From: Paraconiothyrium sp. Pb-2020
Taxonomy: Eukaryota; Ascomycota; Dothideomycetes; Pleosporales; Didymosphaeriaceae
Direction: 5' to 3'
DNA: 64,000 nucleotides
NCBI GenBank assembly: GCA_022419385.1
Contig: JAJUBI010000002.1
Location: forward strand, 558,001-622,000
In this document: positions 11,073 to 22,993 of the stretch, one piece after another
Layout: each line of letters starts with the position of its first letter
Position numbering within the stretch: position 1 is the first letter of the stretch
Translations under genes and position numbers: made by a program
Notes under the pieces: model-generated
Seen by the model: the letters and a program-made list of their open reading frames with translations, nothing else
The model's database searches: none
Told to the model about the DNA's origin: nothing

Positions 11073-12760
11073 ATGGCTGACATCATCATCGTTGGCGGTG
11101 GCATTGGCGGCGTCGTGCTAGCCTCACGGCTGCATGAACGCAAACCTGAGCTCTCCATCACCCTCATCGAGGCAGGCCCTGATGTCACTGGAAAGCCGCA
11201 CATCTCCAACCCTGCTGAGGCAGCGTTGCTGCACTTCTCAGATCTCGACTACAAGTTCTTTACGGCTCCTCAAAAACACCTCGGTGGAGCTCCAAAGTAC
11301 AACTGCGCCATCAAGGGACTTTCTGGGGGCACCATTATCAACACTGGTGGCTGGATCCGTGGTGACAAGGCCGACTATGACGAGTGGGCGAAGGATGTCA
11401 AGGACGACAGATGGAGCTACAATGGCCTTCTTCCCTACTTCAAGCGGTCTGAGAAGCACTTTGACCCGAACGCCGACCCCACTCAGCATGGCTTTGATGG
11501 CCCCGTCGTCACTGCCTCGGTCACCTCATCTGGCCGCAAGTTCCCGCTGCGCGAGCCCGTCTTGAAGCTGTGGCAGAATCTCGGTCTGGAGCACATTCCT
11601 GACGCGAACAATGGTCACCCTCAGGGTATCGCTGAACTTATTGAGAACTGGAAAGATGGAAAGCGACAAATTGTTAGCGATACATACTCTCTTGCTGGAG
11701 TGAATGTTATCACGGAGAAGACGGTGCGCCGCGTCATCGTCAATGACGATAAGGTTGCCGTTGGTGTTGAGCTTGCCAATGGCGAGAAACTTACTGTCAA
11801 GGAGGGAGGTCAAGTAGTTGTGTCTTCGGGCGCATACAACACTCCCAAAGTCCTCCAGCTTTCTGGCATTGGAAACCCATCCGAGCTCTCCAAGCATGGT
11901 ATCGATACAATCGTTGACCTACCCGCAGTTGGCACCAACCTGTTTGACCACCTTATGCTCTTCCGCTACTGGAAGTTGCGACACCCCGAACAGGGACTCG
12001 CCCTTGGATCACCAAAATTCGGCGGTCCCAACTACGAGAAAGGAGGGCCGGTTGACTGGCTCGTCACAGCGCCAATTCCTGTCGCACCTTACAAGGCTGC
12101 TCTCGAGAAAGACGTGGGATCAGTGTCAGACGACGATGCTCTTCTCCAGAACCGTAGCCATCTCGAGATGAACCTCCTATATGCCGCCATTGGTGCCGAA
12201 ACTCAAGGCCTCACAATCCCTATGGACGGTAACTCTATCATGACCTTCTACATGGGCTGCTTGCCAACGTCCCGAGGATCGGTCACGCTTAGCTCAAGTG
12301 ACCCTGAGGCGCCTCCCGTTATCGACCCCAACTACTACGCCACGGAGGCTGACAGGCACGTCATGCGCGAAGGCTTCCGCATGCATACGAAGCTTATGTT
12401 CGATACGCCCGAAGGCAAAGACCTCGTCGTGGAGGAGTATACACCTGCTGGCCACGATGTTGCAGGACTCGATGCATCGGACGAGCTCATTGACAAGCGT
12501 ATCGCATTGGGCGGCTCCACCGTGTTCCACCCTGCGGGTACCGCCGCGATGGGCAAGGTGGTAGATCCGTCGCTTAAGGTGTATGGCGTCAAAGGCCTCC
12601 GTGTTGTGGATGCCAGTATTGTAGGTTACCCTGTAAAGTCGAGACTTGCTACATTAGCTAACAAACATCGTAGATTCCGAAGCCGATCGCTTCACACACC
12701 CAAGTCGCTGTCTACGCGATCGCCGAGCAAGCCGCCGAAATCATACTTAGCGAACTTTGA
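11073..12760 (+). CDS. Cytosolic GMC oxidoreductase (choline-dehydrogenase-like)
   Basis: Exons 11073-12620 and 12674-12760 with a 53-nt intron encode 544 residues. The protein starts directly with the FAD motif MADIIIVGGGIGGVVLASRL, so there is no signal peptide. GLSGGTIINTGGWIRG and SSGAYNTPKVLQLSGIG correspond to the GMC signatures. The first catalytic His lies in STVFHPAGTAAMG. The second (HTQ) is in the last exon, IPKPIASHTQVAVYAIAEQ; without removing the intron this end is lost and replaced by a basic tail. The enzyme should oxidise an alcohol with FAD in the cytosol. It is divergently arranged with the P450, which suggests co-regulation. It is not a close copy of the GMC gene at 2117, which is secreted and differs in its N-terminal region. 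Confidence 0.93.
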
Positions 12761-14024
12761 ATTGCTCCTCCTGAATCACAATAATGGCACAAAAGGAAAA
12801 GCTTGATCGTGGATACGACAGCCATAATCACAAGGGACAGGCATGGTGAGTCTAGGAGAAAAGCCTGTCTTGCAAAAGATTACTCCTCTTAAAACACCCT
12901 GTAGTGATCCAAACATCCTGTAGAACAGTATCTAGAAAAACAACTTTACTAATGAGAATTGCTGTCTCTCAACTTCTTCCTTTGACTGATTGACTTTTTT
13001 CCTTTCCATCGCTAATACGTACGGCAATGTTCATGCAGCTTCTGGGACTAGACAGCGCCACGTTGATTGCCGTTGGAAGCCACTTCCTGCACCCGGCGGG
13101 AGCCGCCGTACTAGCTGATGTAGTCTACATATGCAGCGCCACCTAAGGATTTCATTACTTCTACACTCGACTTCATGCGCTCACTAAATTCCACCAGCAT
13201 TCAGTGCATTTTGTTCCTGGACAACAATCTCAAGGATCCACAGCCACGTCCTCGGTCCTCCCGATCGTGTGTCCAGGGTTACACCTGAAGCGATCGGCCG
13301 CTGCACAAAGATGTCGTAGCCTGCGAAGCACGAGCGCCAGTCAATACACGCTGTACAACACCGAGCACTGCCATTACTCGGCAGCAGCCTTCCACCGTTG
13401 CACCGAGGCAGTGTCGGCTATCTCTCACGTAAGCCGCATGCGATGCTAGCGGCCCCCACTACCGGGCGAGAGGGCGCTCGAGCGCAGGCCTCATGCTGCC
13501 GCATCCAATGCGAGAGCGAATGAAACGCGCACACACGTGCATACCCAGGCGCCTGGACCCTCATCTAAGCTTTGCGCATGCACCAAGTGGATTCCAAATC
13601 GGAATCTAAGCTTTGCGGGGATTACGAGGTGGGCGCCGTGAATTGGGATGCCTTCCAGACTACTCCCCACTTGCGATCGGTGTCCGAGAAAGAGGCTCGA
13701 TGGGGGTGGGTGTGGGGTCCGTATCGAGGCGTGGCGCTGCTGGCCTTTGAGCACAGGGTTGTGGCCTGGTGCTGCAGCCGTAACGGTGGGAGGCGAATAG
13801 AACGATGCGTAGAACGATCCGAGGGGGCGCAATTATCGTCGTGGCTCGCAAGGCAGATATTGATGCGATTCGCGGGCTGGGGTGCCTGGGCGTCAGTAAC
13901 GGTAGCGAAAGAGGCGAGTGGGCTAGGTAAGCGTGCGTCATGGTAGGAGTATGTGAGGGTACATATATGTGGTAGGGGTGGGAAAAGTTGCTGTGGCGGT
14001 GGTGTCGCGGATTTCAACTACACC
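12761..14024. other. Intergenic, no gene seen
   Basis: 1.26 kb upstream of the BBE-type oxidase. Short frames on both strands have no family match. A 14-base direct repeat (ATCTAAGCTTTGCG) occurs at about 13563 and 13604. Confidence 0.4.
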
Positions 14025-15768
14025 ATGATGCGTTTCTCTCTTTATTGGCGTTGGCGGCTGCCGTCGTGCAAGGAACATTGTCCAGTTATCGCGAGCCGGC
14101 GAATTTCGATCCCAAGAAGGCTCTTGAAAGCCGCGGCTTCAATGTGAAGCAACTGTCGACTTTCTTCGGTGCCAACTATAATGCCTCCAGTGGGGATTGT
14201 ACAGCAGCAGTAAGTCTTCTCTCAAGTTTGGGTCACGTAGACGGGATGCCCGAGAGGAACGTAAGGGCACTGTAAGACTAACTCGTGCCCAGGTCTCTAT
14301 TCTCCACAGCCTTTACCCCAACCGAACAATAGTGCAAAACACCCCAGAAGAACAGGCATGGAGCTTAGGTTACTGGTCAGCAATCCAAGGAGAGGAAACT
14401 CCAGCTATTGTTTTCCAACCTGCACGCGCCGACGAGGTTAGCACCGCGATCCTCGTGTCTCGCTGGACGCAGTGCAAATTTGCAGTTAAAAGCGGAGGAC
14501 ACGCTTCCATGAAAGGCGCTTCCAACATCGACAATGGGATCACAATCGACCTGGTGAACTTGAACACCATACAACCAAGCCAAGATAAAAAGATTGTAGC
14601 GTTGGGCGCGGGCCTGAAATGGGGTGCCGTGTATACAGAGCTGGCGAAACATGGAATCCAAGTCAATGGTGCGAGAGGATCAGACGTTGGCGTTGGAGGG
14701 TTCACTACAGGTGGTAAGTTTCAGTTGCACACCGCTGTCCAAATTGTCCAGCTCTGACTTATTCTAGGCGGCATCTCCTATTTCGCCAACAAGTACGGCT
14801 GGGGCTGCGACAACGTCGCCTCCTACGAACTCGTCACCGCCTCAGGCTCCATCCTCACCGTAACCCCCACCTCCTACCCAGACCTCTACAAAGCGCTCCG
14901 CGGCGGCGGCCCCAACTTCGGCATCGTCACGCGCTTCGACCTCGAAGCCTTTCCCCAAGGCGACATCTTCTCCGGCAGCCTCATCTACTCCTACGACGAA
15001 CGCGCGAAAGTCATACCCGCCTTCTCCAAATTCGCCTACAGCACAGACACCAAAGTCCACACCTGGATGTTCGTACTAAACCTAGGCGGCCAAAAAGTCT
15101 TCAGCGTACTAAACATGTACTCCTCGCCGACCGTCGACCCCCCCGTCTTCGCCGAGATGCGCTCCATCCCCCACCTCAGCAGCGACACCGCAGTGCGCTC
15201 GCTAGTCAACATGACAGACCAGATCGCCGCGCAGGGACCGGCCGGCTCGCGCGACATGTTCTGGACGCATACCTTCAAAATGGACGAGGCGTTCATCGCG
15301 TGGTTTGTAGACATGTTCTACGCGGAGACAGACGCCGTTCAGGGGAAGTATGAGGGTATGAACGCCCTTCCTCTAATCCAATTCCTCACCAAGACGAATT
15401 TGGAAAGGTGGGGCAGGAACGGGGGGAATTCGCTTCCGCTTCGTGCAGAGGGCGGGCCGTACATTAATATCATCTTTGCGCTCATGTGGAAGAATGAGGC
15501 GGACGATGATGTGCTTATTTCCACGATTGCGCGGGTTATGAACAAGGCGAAGGCTGAGGGTATCAAAAGGGGGTTGTTTGTGGACTATATTTACATGAAC
15601 TATGGCAGTGAGTATCAGGATGTGCTAGAGAGTTATGGGGCCAATAAAGAGGTGTTGAGGGGGGTGGCGGAGAAGTATGATCCGAAGGAGGTGTTTCAGA
15701 AGTTGAGGCCGGGGTATTTTACGTTTAAGGGGGCACCGAGGACAGTGGGTCCGGGGGCAGGGTCGTAG
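14025..15768 (+). CDS. Secreted BBE-type FAD-linked oxidoreductase, start region out of frame by one base
   Basis: Exons end at 14209, run 14293-14713, and 14768-15768 (introns 83 and 54 nt). The body shows the FAD_binding_4/BBE fold: KFAVKSGGHASMKG carries the His expected to bind FAD covalently. GGGISYFANKYGWGCDNV and ALRGGGPNFGIVTRFDLEAF are further FAD-domain blocks, and the C-terminal MNYGSEYQDV..YDPKEVFQKLRPGYF is the BBE motif. The usual second attachment Cys before GVGGFTTGGG is absent, so single covalent attachment is likely. The signal peptide core FLSLLALAAAVVQG is in the frame of the body, but no ATG precedes it in that frame; the tandem ATG at 14025/14028 is one base out of phase. 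An upstream exon beginning at ATG 13939 is an alternative. The enzyme would oxidise an alcohol, amine or allylic position outside the cell or in a vesicle. Confidence 0.88.
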
Positions 15769-17617
15769 TTTTGTTGTAGGTGACGAGTAATTAATGAGGT
15801 GTTTGTTCATGTGCATGCGATGGTATAATTGAGAGCTGTAGTTATCGGTGCTTTCCATAGCTTTGCGGCCACCGCCTTTAGGAACAGAAAAGGCAGAGTG
15901 GAGATTTCCTAACTATTTCGCATCTCTGATAGATTCTAATTACTCTATTAGCCGCCTAACGTTGGTTAGCCTATATCCAGTCCCATATTACCTCTCCCAT
16001 TCCTATGTAACCTGTAACAAGGATAGGCAGTCAATAGAGCCTGTTATGTAGTAATTAGAATCTACCAAACATATGAGATAATTGAGAATCTCCATTTTGA
16101 TAACTTTTCTTCCCAAGGGTGGTGGCCGCAAAACTTATGGAAACGACAATATGTGGATAACTGGAGATAATTACCGAATTAGTTTATCACATTTGTCGCT
16201 AAGGCGTTAACATCAATGCATCGATGTTTCGCGAAGAAAATGAAAAAGCGCGTCCAGTGTACGGGGTTTTGAGGTTTTTGTTTCGGGGGCCAGACCCATT
16301 CAACGCGTCTTGAACATGTACCGGTAGGTAACGTTGGAGACATGTCGTCCGATAACAGCAGCGCGCCTTCTTGGGAGAGGGTTTTAAACGCCCGCTTCTC
16401 ATACTTCCTGTATACGTTTTGTGCTCACGCTATTGATAGTCCAAGGCGTTGGTGTGAGAGCGTACCGCGACATGGGACAATGAGTGAACTCGCATGCACC
16501 AGATCACCTATCCGTAGGCAAACAATTTCGTGGGTGTAACACGGCACAGCGCGAACCCGACAGTTCGGTTTGTGGAGGCTTACTCTGGGGCGGTTACCGC
16601 CCGTCGGGCTGTGCGGTCGACTGGGTATCAAATCTCGAGATCGCTGCGCGTTGGTCTCCAAGGGTCATACCACCGCTAGGAGGCTGCAGCTATCCTGACA
16701 TCTACCAGACAGACTCGATACAGAATCGTTGTCTGCATGGACAGGAAGGGCAAGGGGAAGGCGATGGTGCAAGTGCTGTGAAGGTGTAGGGCTCTGTTTC
16801 GCAAGCTTAGTGGCATCAGTACTTGATACTGGTGTCATAAAATTTATCCCGAGTATAGATTCTTGGGATGCTCTCGATAGATCCAGTTGGGCGCGTTAGG
16901 CTTCTCACATGCGCCATCAGAGCTGCCTGTTGCTTCTATGTCGGTCTCATGACGATTGCCACCATTTAGATTGCGCCAGAAGGTGCAAACCTATATAAGT
17001 GCAAGCTAGGCATGCAAGCAGAGGACAAGACCATAATTTCGAAACACACTCGGGGCTTTATTCGACCAGTCAGATAACCTGAACAGTTTATACGCAGGGA
17101 CTACCCTTTCAGCTCCGGCTGTGCTACTCAACGGGAGAACCCGTGGTCCTTATCAGTTCAGGGATAGGCTACAGCTAATATAAGGCTGAGGCACCACTGG
17201 CTGAAAACCCCTGCAATACGGAATGCACTACGCGATACAGAACACCCCCACATGTTCATCCCGACGAATCGAAAAGTGATGGATGGTTCTCCGCTCCTAA
17301 GAGGCCAGTCCTCGCATTCATACTCTTCTAACACGAGTGAGTGCGCGCGCCACCCTCGGTGAATTTACACCGCTGGCCCCCGGGTCAATTTGAATCCACA
17401 CAACGTTGTGGGGTCCGGTAATATTGCTGAGAGATATAATGTCAAAGACTTTCGTGGACTGAGGATTGTGATCCCAGTCAATTTAGCTACGATGTCGCAA
17501 CTCAATGCTCAATTTGTGAGACAGGGCTTTTGGGTGGGTTATCACATCTTACTTTATCACGTTTTACTCCTAGAATCTAATCCCAAGTCGTAGGTCAATA
17601 TATCCAAAGGCCCCGTA
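15769..17617. other. Intergenic with an inverted-repeat element
   Basis: Holds the element at 15843-16151, described separately. The remaining sequence up to 17617 has no convincing gene. Confidence 0.5.
15843..16151. mobile_element. MITE-like element with about 100-base terminal inverted repeats
   Basis: The left end (TTTCCATAGCTTTGCGGCC) pairs with the reverse complement of the right end (TTTCCATAAGTTTTGCGGCC). The match continues with mismatches for about 100 bases, including a shared TAGATTCTAATTACT on both arms. The central part of about 100 bases has no open frame. TA dinucleotides flank both ends (15843 and 16150), consistent with a Tc1/mariner-type target duplication, though this short signal is weak. 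The element is non-autonomous; it sits at the right edge of the terpenoid cluster. Confidence 0.65.
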
Positions 17618-19920
17618 ATGGGCCAAACCATCACGACGACAACAGGAACCGGAAATCTGATCGTTGCTCTGATGGCTGTCTTGACCACTCTAGGTACCAG
17701 CCACCTATGGAACCTAGTCGTCTTTGGTTACCACCAAATGAGGGTGACTAGCCATCACAAAGATGGCTTGCAGAGGCAACAGCAAGCTCTAATGCGCACT
17801 CTTCCCGCGCCATCTACACTACTCACAGATTGGTTGAAGCTGTGGTGGGTCTGGAGGAAGCGCGTTGACCGAGCGCTCCTGCGTTCTACACTACTAGTCA
17901 TACTCGCAATCGTCTTCGCAGCGATTATGGTTGTTGTGGGTGTTTTCTCTTCCTACCTGGTGGATAGTACGAATATCACCGTCCTCGTGCAGAGCCCTTA
18001 CTGCGGGCCCATTGACTATGTTGGAGTCGACACCACCGACAACAAGACTGCTAGGGTCAATTGGGCGGCGTGGCAAAATTCTTACGGCGACAAGATTGCT
18101 GAGATCGCTGCTCCGTATGCGAGAGACTGTTACGTAAATCGGACCGCATTACCAGAACGCTGCAGGATCTATACTCATCCAGCGATACCCTTGCTTCAAA
18201 CCAGGACGTCCTGTCCCTTTGAATCAATGTGCAAGAACGTGTCTCAGCCAGGCTGGGCCTCAGACACAGGCCTGCTTGATTTTGGGGACTACTTCGGACT
18301 AAACCTCCACGCTCGGGATACAATAAAGTTCCGCCGCACAGCTACATGTGCAGTGATAGACCTTGAGGGACAATTCGATATTCTAGATAACTCGAATGCC
18401 ACTGAAGGCTATGTAGAGAAGTTTCTTGGTCGAGATCTCTATGAAACAGAACAGTACAGGCGCTATTATCTCGGCAATACCGTGGCTGGCAATTTCACCA
18501 AGGGAGCCAACTATATGCCTGTAGATACACAGCGATATGCTGAAACTTCGTAAGTGCAGACTTTTCCGATAGCTTCCATGGATCCGATGGATCTCTGACA
18601 TGGGTCATTAGTCCTGCATTCTCTTACAGCGCGCCCTATTGGTACGATTATGGTAGCAGTTTCGATCCAATACCGCAATTACAGAACAATGATAGCGACT
18701 TAGTAATCGTGTTCATGGCTTTACACGGTACGCGGTTTCTGGAACCCGTAGATGACCTTATGTTCTCGGCACACAAAAGTTTCAGCCAAGTAATGACAGA
18801 CAACGCCACACGGACAACTTATACCGCAGACGAGCCTTTGGCAGCAATCGGCTGCCAAACTAGGGTATGTCTCTATAATGTGCAAGAGCTTGATTGCTGA
18901 CCTTGGCAGTACCAATTTTGTTTTGCTGAGAACGGCGAGAAGGAACAATGCACAAAGCTTCAGGGCATACCATCAACGGAATCTTCTTCGGATTTTCCGG
19001 GCGCAAATGATGCTCAGATGGCCCTGTTGAGACTTTTTGTGCAACTGCTCTATTTCAATGACGCTGAAGGAGCCATGAACCATCTCACGCCCGCCAGCCT
19101 TAACAGCGGATTCAACGCACCTCTACCAAGCGATCAATGGTTGCAGGATATGCTCATGCTGGAGCAGAACATACGAGCGCAGTGGCAAATCGCGCTTTCT
19201 ACCTATGCCATTGGCGGTTCGACTCTTGATTTTAAGGCAACGACACCGATGCGAACTAACCCAACAGAGGCTGAGAAGAAATTATGCGGCATACAACTCA
19301 TGCAGAGTCCGGGAGGTTTTGTGTAAGCTCTCTTCTACTGAACTTTTTTATCTGAAACTAACCTGAAGGATAGCAACATCAACGTGTTTGCACTGACGTT
19401 CGTTATCGTATTCTGCATGATCGTCACTGCCCTCGACCTCATCCTCCTCAAATTCCTCGTTTTCTGGCATAGGTTCAGAGGGCTCCTCGCGCCACGTATC
19501 GATGCCTGGGTTCAAGATGGGACTTTCCAGCTTCAACGCCGCGCTTACGAGATGCAAGGCGAAGGCATGTGGGAACGCCTCGACAAGGAAGTGCCTGTTA
19601 CTACGGACGATACTGAGCTGTCAACATTGTCATTGGAATCACGATCTTTCTGTGGTTGTGCTTCACCGTTGGGGATGAAGCCTTTATCTACGACTACAAC
19701 GATGATTTCCCAGCCATCTCATCGTGAGAAGAGGTCACCTGATATGACATCGAAGGAGTACGAGTCTGCCGTGAAGATTTCGTATCCTGCACCAGATTTG
19801 ACGCCTTCGGAAAGTCAGCTTCGTCCCACTGCGCACTCTGAATCTGAAGAAGGGATGGAGCAGTCTGTATTGAATGTAACCCGTTTGCAGCATGCGTCAG
19901 AAGCGTTGGAAAAACCATAA
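17618..19920 (+). CDS. Fungal multispan membrane protein with a large extracytosolic domain, function unknown
   Basis: Four exons (17618-18549, 18612-18864, 18910-19322, 19374-19920; introns 62, 45 and 51 nt) join in frame to 714 residues. The first hydrophobic segment is LIVALMAVLTTLGTSHLWNLVVFG. The second is STLLVILAIVFAAIMVVVGVFSSYLV. A long domain with many Cys and N-x-S/T sites then follows, consistent with an extracytosolic location. A last helix (VFALTFVIVFCMIVTALDLILL) precedes a polar Ser/Thr-rich cytosolic tail. I recognise this layout as a recurrent uncharacterised family in Pezizomycotina, but no function is known to me. It is transcribed away from the terpenoid cluster and separated from it by the inverted-repeat element. 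Confidence 0.78.
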
Positions 19921-20519
19921 TTGAAACATGGCTACGTACGATGACAATTCGGACGCGTTGTTCACCAATTAGACAAAGATAGTGTATTAACAGGCCTGCA
20001 ATAACAACAATCCTTGAGCCATCACATAGCAAATAGAAATGCATTGCGTCGCTGTATGTCCACGTATGCTGCTGTTTAGAACGCAAACTCGCAATCCCAC
20101 CGACAGTACATATACTCGCTGTATGCTCGAACAGATACTTTCAAGTTCCGGACAGTATCGCTCGAATGAGCCAGCTTTGGCTCTGGCTCGCTGTCTTCTC
20201 TGTCATTTATATACTAATAAATTGTATGAGGTGGGAACAGGATGCAGCGCTACAGATTCAACCCGGTCCTCGACCGCGCCCTTTCACCACCAGTTTCAAC
20301 CTTGCCAAGGATTGGTCACCTTGGGCACGAAGACCTTTGGCAGTAGCTTCTTTCCCTCGAACTCGCTGCACTGCGGACCTATATAGATTGCGCCCCCCCT
20401 TCGACTCAGAAATTCTCACCCACGAGAATCGTCGATTGCCTTATTGAACCTCCTCATCCGATCTCCTTTATTCGATCTCATCTTATACTCTTTGCATAAA
20501 ACCAAATCAAGTGGTCATC
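19921..20519. other. Intergenic, promoter of the next gene
   Basis: About 600 bases without a supported gene. TATA-like stretches (TATATACTAATAAATTG near 20206, CTATATAGATTG near 20379) fit a promoter for the gene at 20520. Confidence 0.45.
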
Positions 20520-22165
20520 ATGGTGTTATTGAAAAACCGCATCAGGTACCTCACACCGTCACAAAAATATGTCATCAAGCTCTATCCGCCAACCAGCGAC
20601 GCGATGATGCTAGATCACCGCCAATACCGGTATAAATTCGCAGGCTTTCCGGTGCAGGATGATCCCGTCATTCGCTTCATAAAGCACACTATTCGTCAAC
20701 TCTCACAGGAGAATATCTCTGTCTCGACTGTTTCCTACAAGATCGAGGCACTTACCGACCAACCTCCAATCTGGCCACTCACATTGAACAACGCTCACCA
20801 GTCTTCCAAGCTCTACGCTATCAAGGAATCTTTCAATGAATTCCCGTACTCAATTTCGGTGGCCGTGCAAAATCGCAGTGATTCGAGCCCTCTGACAATG
20901 GATCGCGTCCTGGTTCGGATGGACAAAGATGAGGCACCGAAGTCGCTCAAAGGTTTTCTGGTGGATCTAGCGGGTGGAGGACACCCCGGGTTGTCAGCAG
21001 CTCAAGCACAGTACAAGTGGTGGTCGACCAATGGAAAGACATTTCGATTCCTCGATCTTCCTGAGGAATTGCGACTCAAGCTACTTGTACACATCTTAGG
21101 CCCGAACATCCGACCCCATACTGTCACTCGTTCCCAACTTCCGGAGCAAGTTGTGCTCGGCTCCAAGCGACAGAATCCTGATTGGAGCAGCGGTGAGAGT
21201 TTGGACTATCCTGACTACGCCATCTTCCGCGTCAGTAAACAAGTCCATCTAGAAGCGAAAATGGCTGGGTGGACAGGAACGCACAAGCTCTTCCATGGAG
21301 TCCACACGCTATTTCGTGTCCTCCGATGTCCGAACCAACCCATACAGCCGAACGCCCTCTCCAAGATTGTCCTGGTCTTCACATTCGGAAAGTATTTTAC
21401 CCTGTTCGGCTTTGATGTGACACCAACAGTTGTTCGAGGAGGCGGGACACCCGTGGCTGAGGTCCTTCAGCAGTCATCTTCTTTGACAGACCTTACGATG
21501 ATTTTTCCTGCTTTGGATTATGAATATCCTTCCAATCCTTGGCAGGAGTTGGTTGATTGGCGTAATCCACGGATCCGGAATATCCAGAAGCGACCTTGTC
21601 ACCGGGTGGTCATCGACTGGATCTTAACTTTTGCCTATCCGTACGTGAAGCGCATTCCGAGGGTCCACCTGCAAGGTTTCATCAAGACGGTCACCAAGAC
21701 AAAGTGGGACCACATTTTTCGAAACGAGTACCTACTGAGTCAGGGTAAGAACTACGATCACCATGAATTCATATACCACACCGCACTGGACGTCATCTTG
21801 AACGAGCCTGCGTCCGCACTGTAAGTGTCAATGCTCTGATCGCGCGTCTCTCAACTAATAACTTCCCTAGTGCGCCACGCTGCTTTTGTCCCAAGTCCTG
21901 CGTCGTAAAGCCTGACTGGCTCCTGAGCGGGAGGAAGCTCAGGGACGAGGAGCGTCGTTGGCGACTTGCGAACGAATTTGACTTCGACGACACTTTCCGA
22001 GAGGAAGACTTCGAAGCCTGCCTGGAGCCCCTCGACACAGCGGAGGTGCAGAATGCAACATTTCCTCTCATTCCTGACAGGAAATTCCTGGAAGAGAATG
22101 ACCGGAAGTGGCGCATGGAGGTCGGAGCAGCCGCCTTCTGGCAGGCGAGGAGGTTCTGGATCTAG
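20520..22165 (+). CDS. LPxELR-motif (F-box/2EXR-like) protein, intact copy
   Basis: Exons 20520-21820 and 21871-22165 (50-nt intron) encode 531 residues. The region FRFLDLPEELRLKLLVHILGP at about residue 179 is the short helix motif found in fungal F-box-like and 2EXR proteins. It is followed by the typical YAIFRVSKQVHLEAKMAGW segment. The C-terminal exon begins with a small Cys cluster (PRCFCPKSCVVKP). The start is the ATG at 20520, since no upstream in-frame ATG exists. A paralogue at 44837-46369 shares the domain order, the intron position before the Cys cluster and the PYVKRIPRV-like block. The molecular role is unknown; F-box-like proteins often recruit targets to SCF ubiquitin ligases, but this is not shown here. 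Confidence 0.82.
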
Positions 22166-22993
22166 GTAAAACTTGCCGTCCGCGCACGAGGTTTATTCGA
22201 CTGACAACCATTGTAGTTTAGCTCCGCCATCGGCAACTACTTCTCAGTAGTAGCCACCTCGTCTTCGGTCCAGCCGCAATCAGAAATACAGCTGACTTGC
22301 TTACGCTGGCGACAATACCCTTTGATACATGAGGTATCCATGCCACCCTTCGCTGCTAAAGAGTGGATCCTTATTTTGCATTTTTTCTTTCGGCGTGCAT
22401 TTCTGCCTTACCCATGTTATCGTTTCCAAGCAGAAATAGCCAATAGGTTAAAATTTTGATGATAGCTTCATTCAGGCATTTTTATTACCTTTCTGATCAC
22501 CTGCTGCCAGGCGAAGTTTGTGGGTTAGCTTTGCTACGATTTTTTGGTGTCTTGTGGAGTGGTGATGCCTAGGTCAGAACCATAGTATGCGAAGTGGCTA
22601 CTAAATAGCACTGACAGTTCTACATTGCCCATTCCACTTCCATCCTCATCTTCCACACCCTTTTCTACATACGAGCCGATCATGGTTGTGCCTTCCAATC
22701 TTCCCTCTCTCCTACTACGAATAAGTCTAATGCTTTGAGAGCAGCCTCAATTCCTGCCATTTTAGTAGAATATGGGAGGTGGAGCATTTTCGTGGTTTCT
22801 GGCTGAAGTGTGAGTGGAGTGAGACCATGCGTAAGCGCATATCGTTGTCCAGTCATTAGACCGATCGCTGACGTCAATCCGTCACGTGTGCATGAAGGTC
22901 TATGCGCTGATCTCACGCCATTGGTACTGTGTCCTCCCCGCCCAGAACCCTGTATAATCACGCCTTCTCGAAATTACATGCGCAACATCTAGC
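22166..22993. other. Intergenic, no gene seen
   Basis: About 830 bases between the F-box-like gene and the kinase. It is AT-rich around 22370-22480 (TTTGCATTTTTTCTTTC). No repeat or gene was recognised. Confidence 0.45.
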
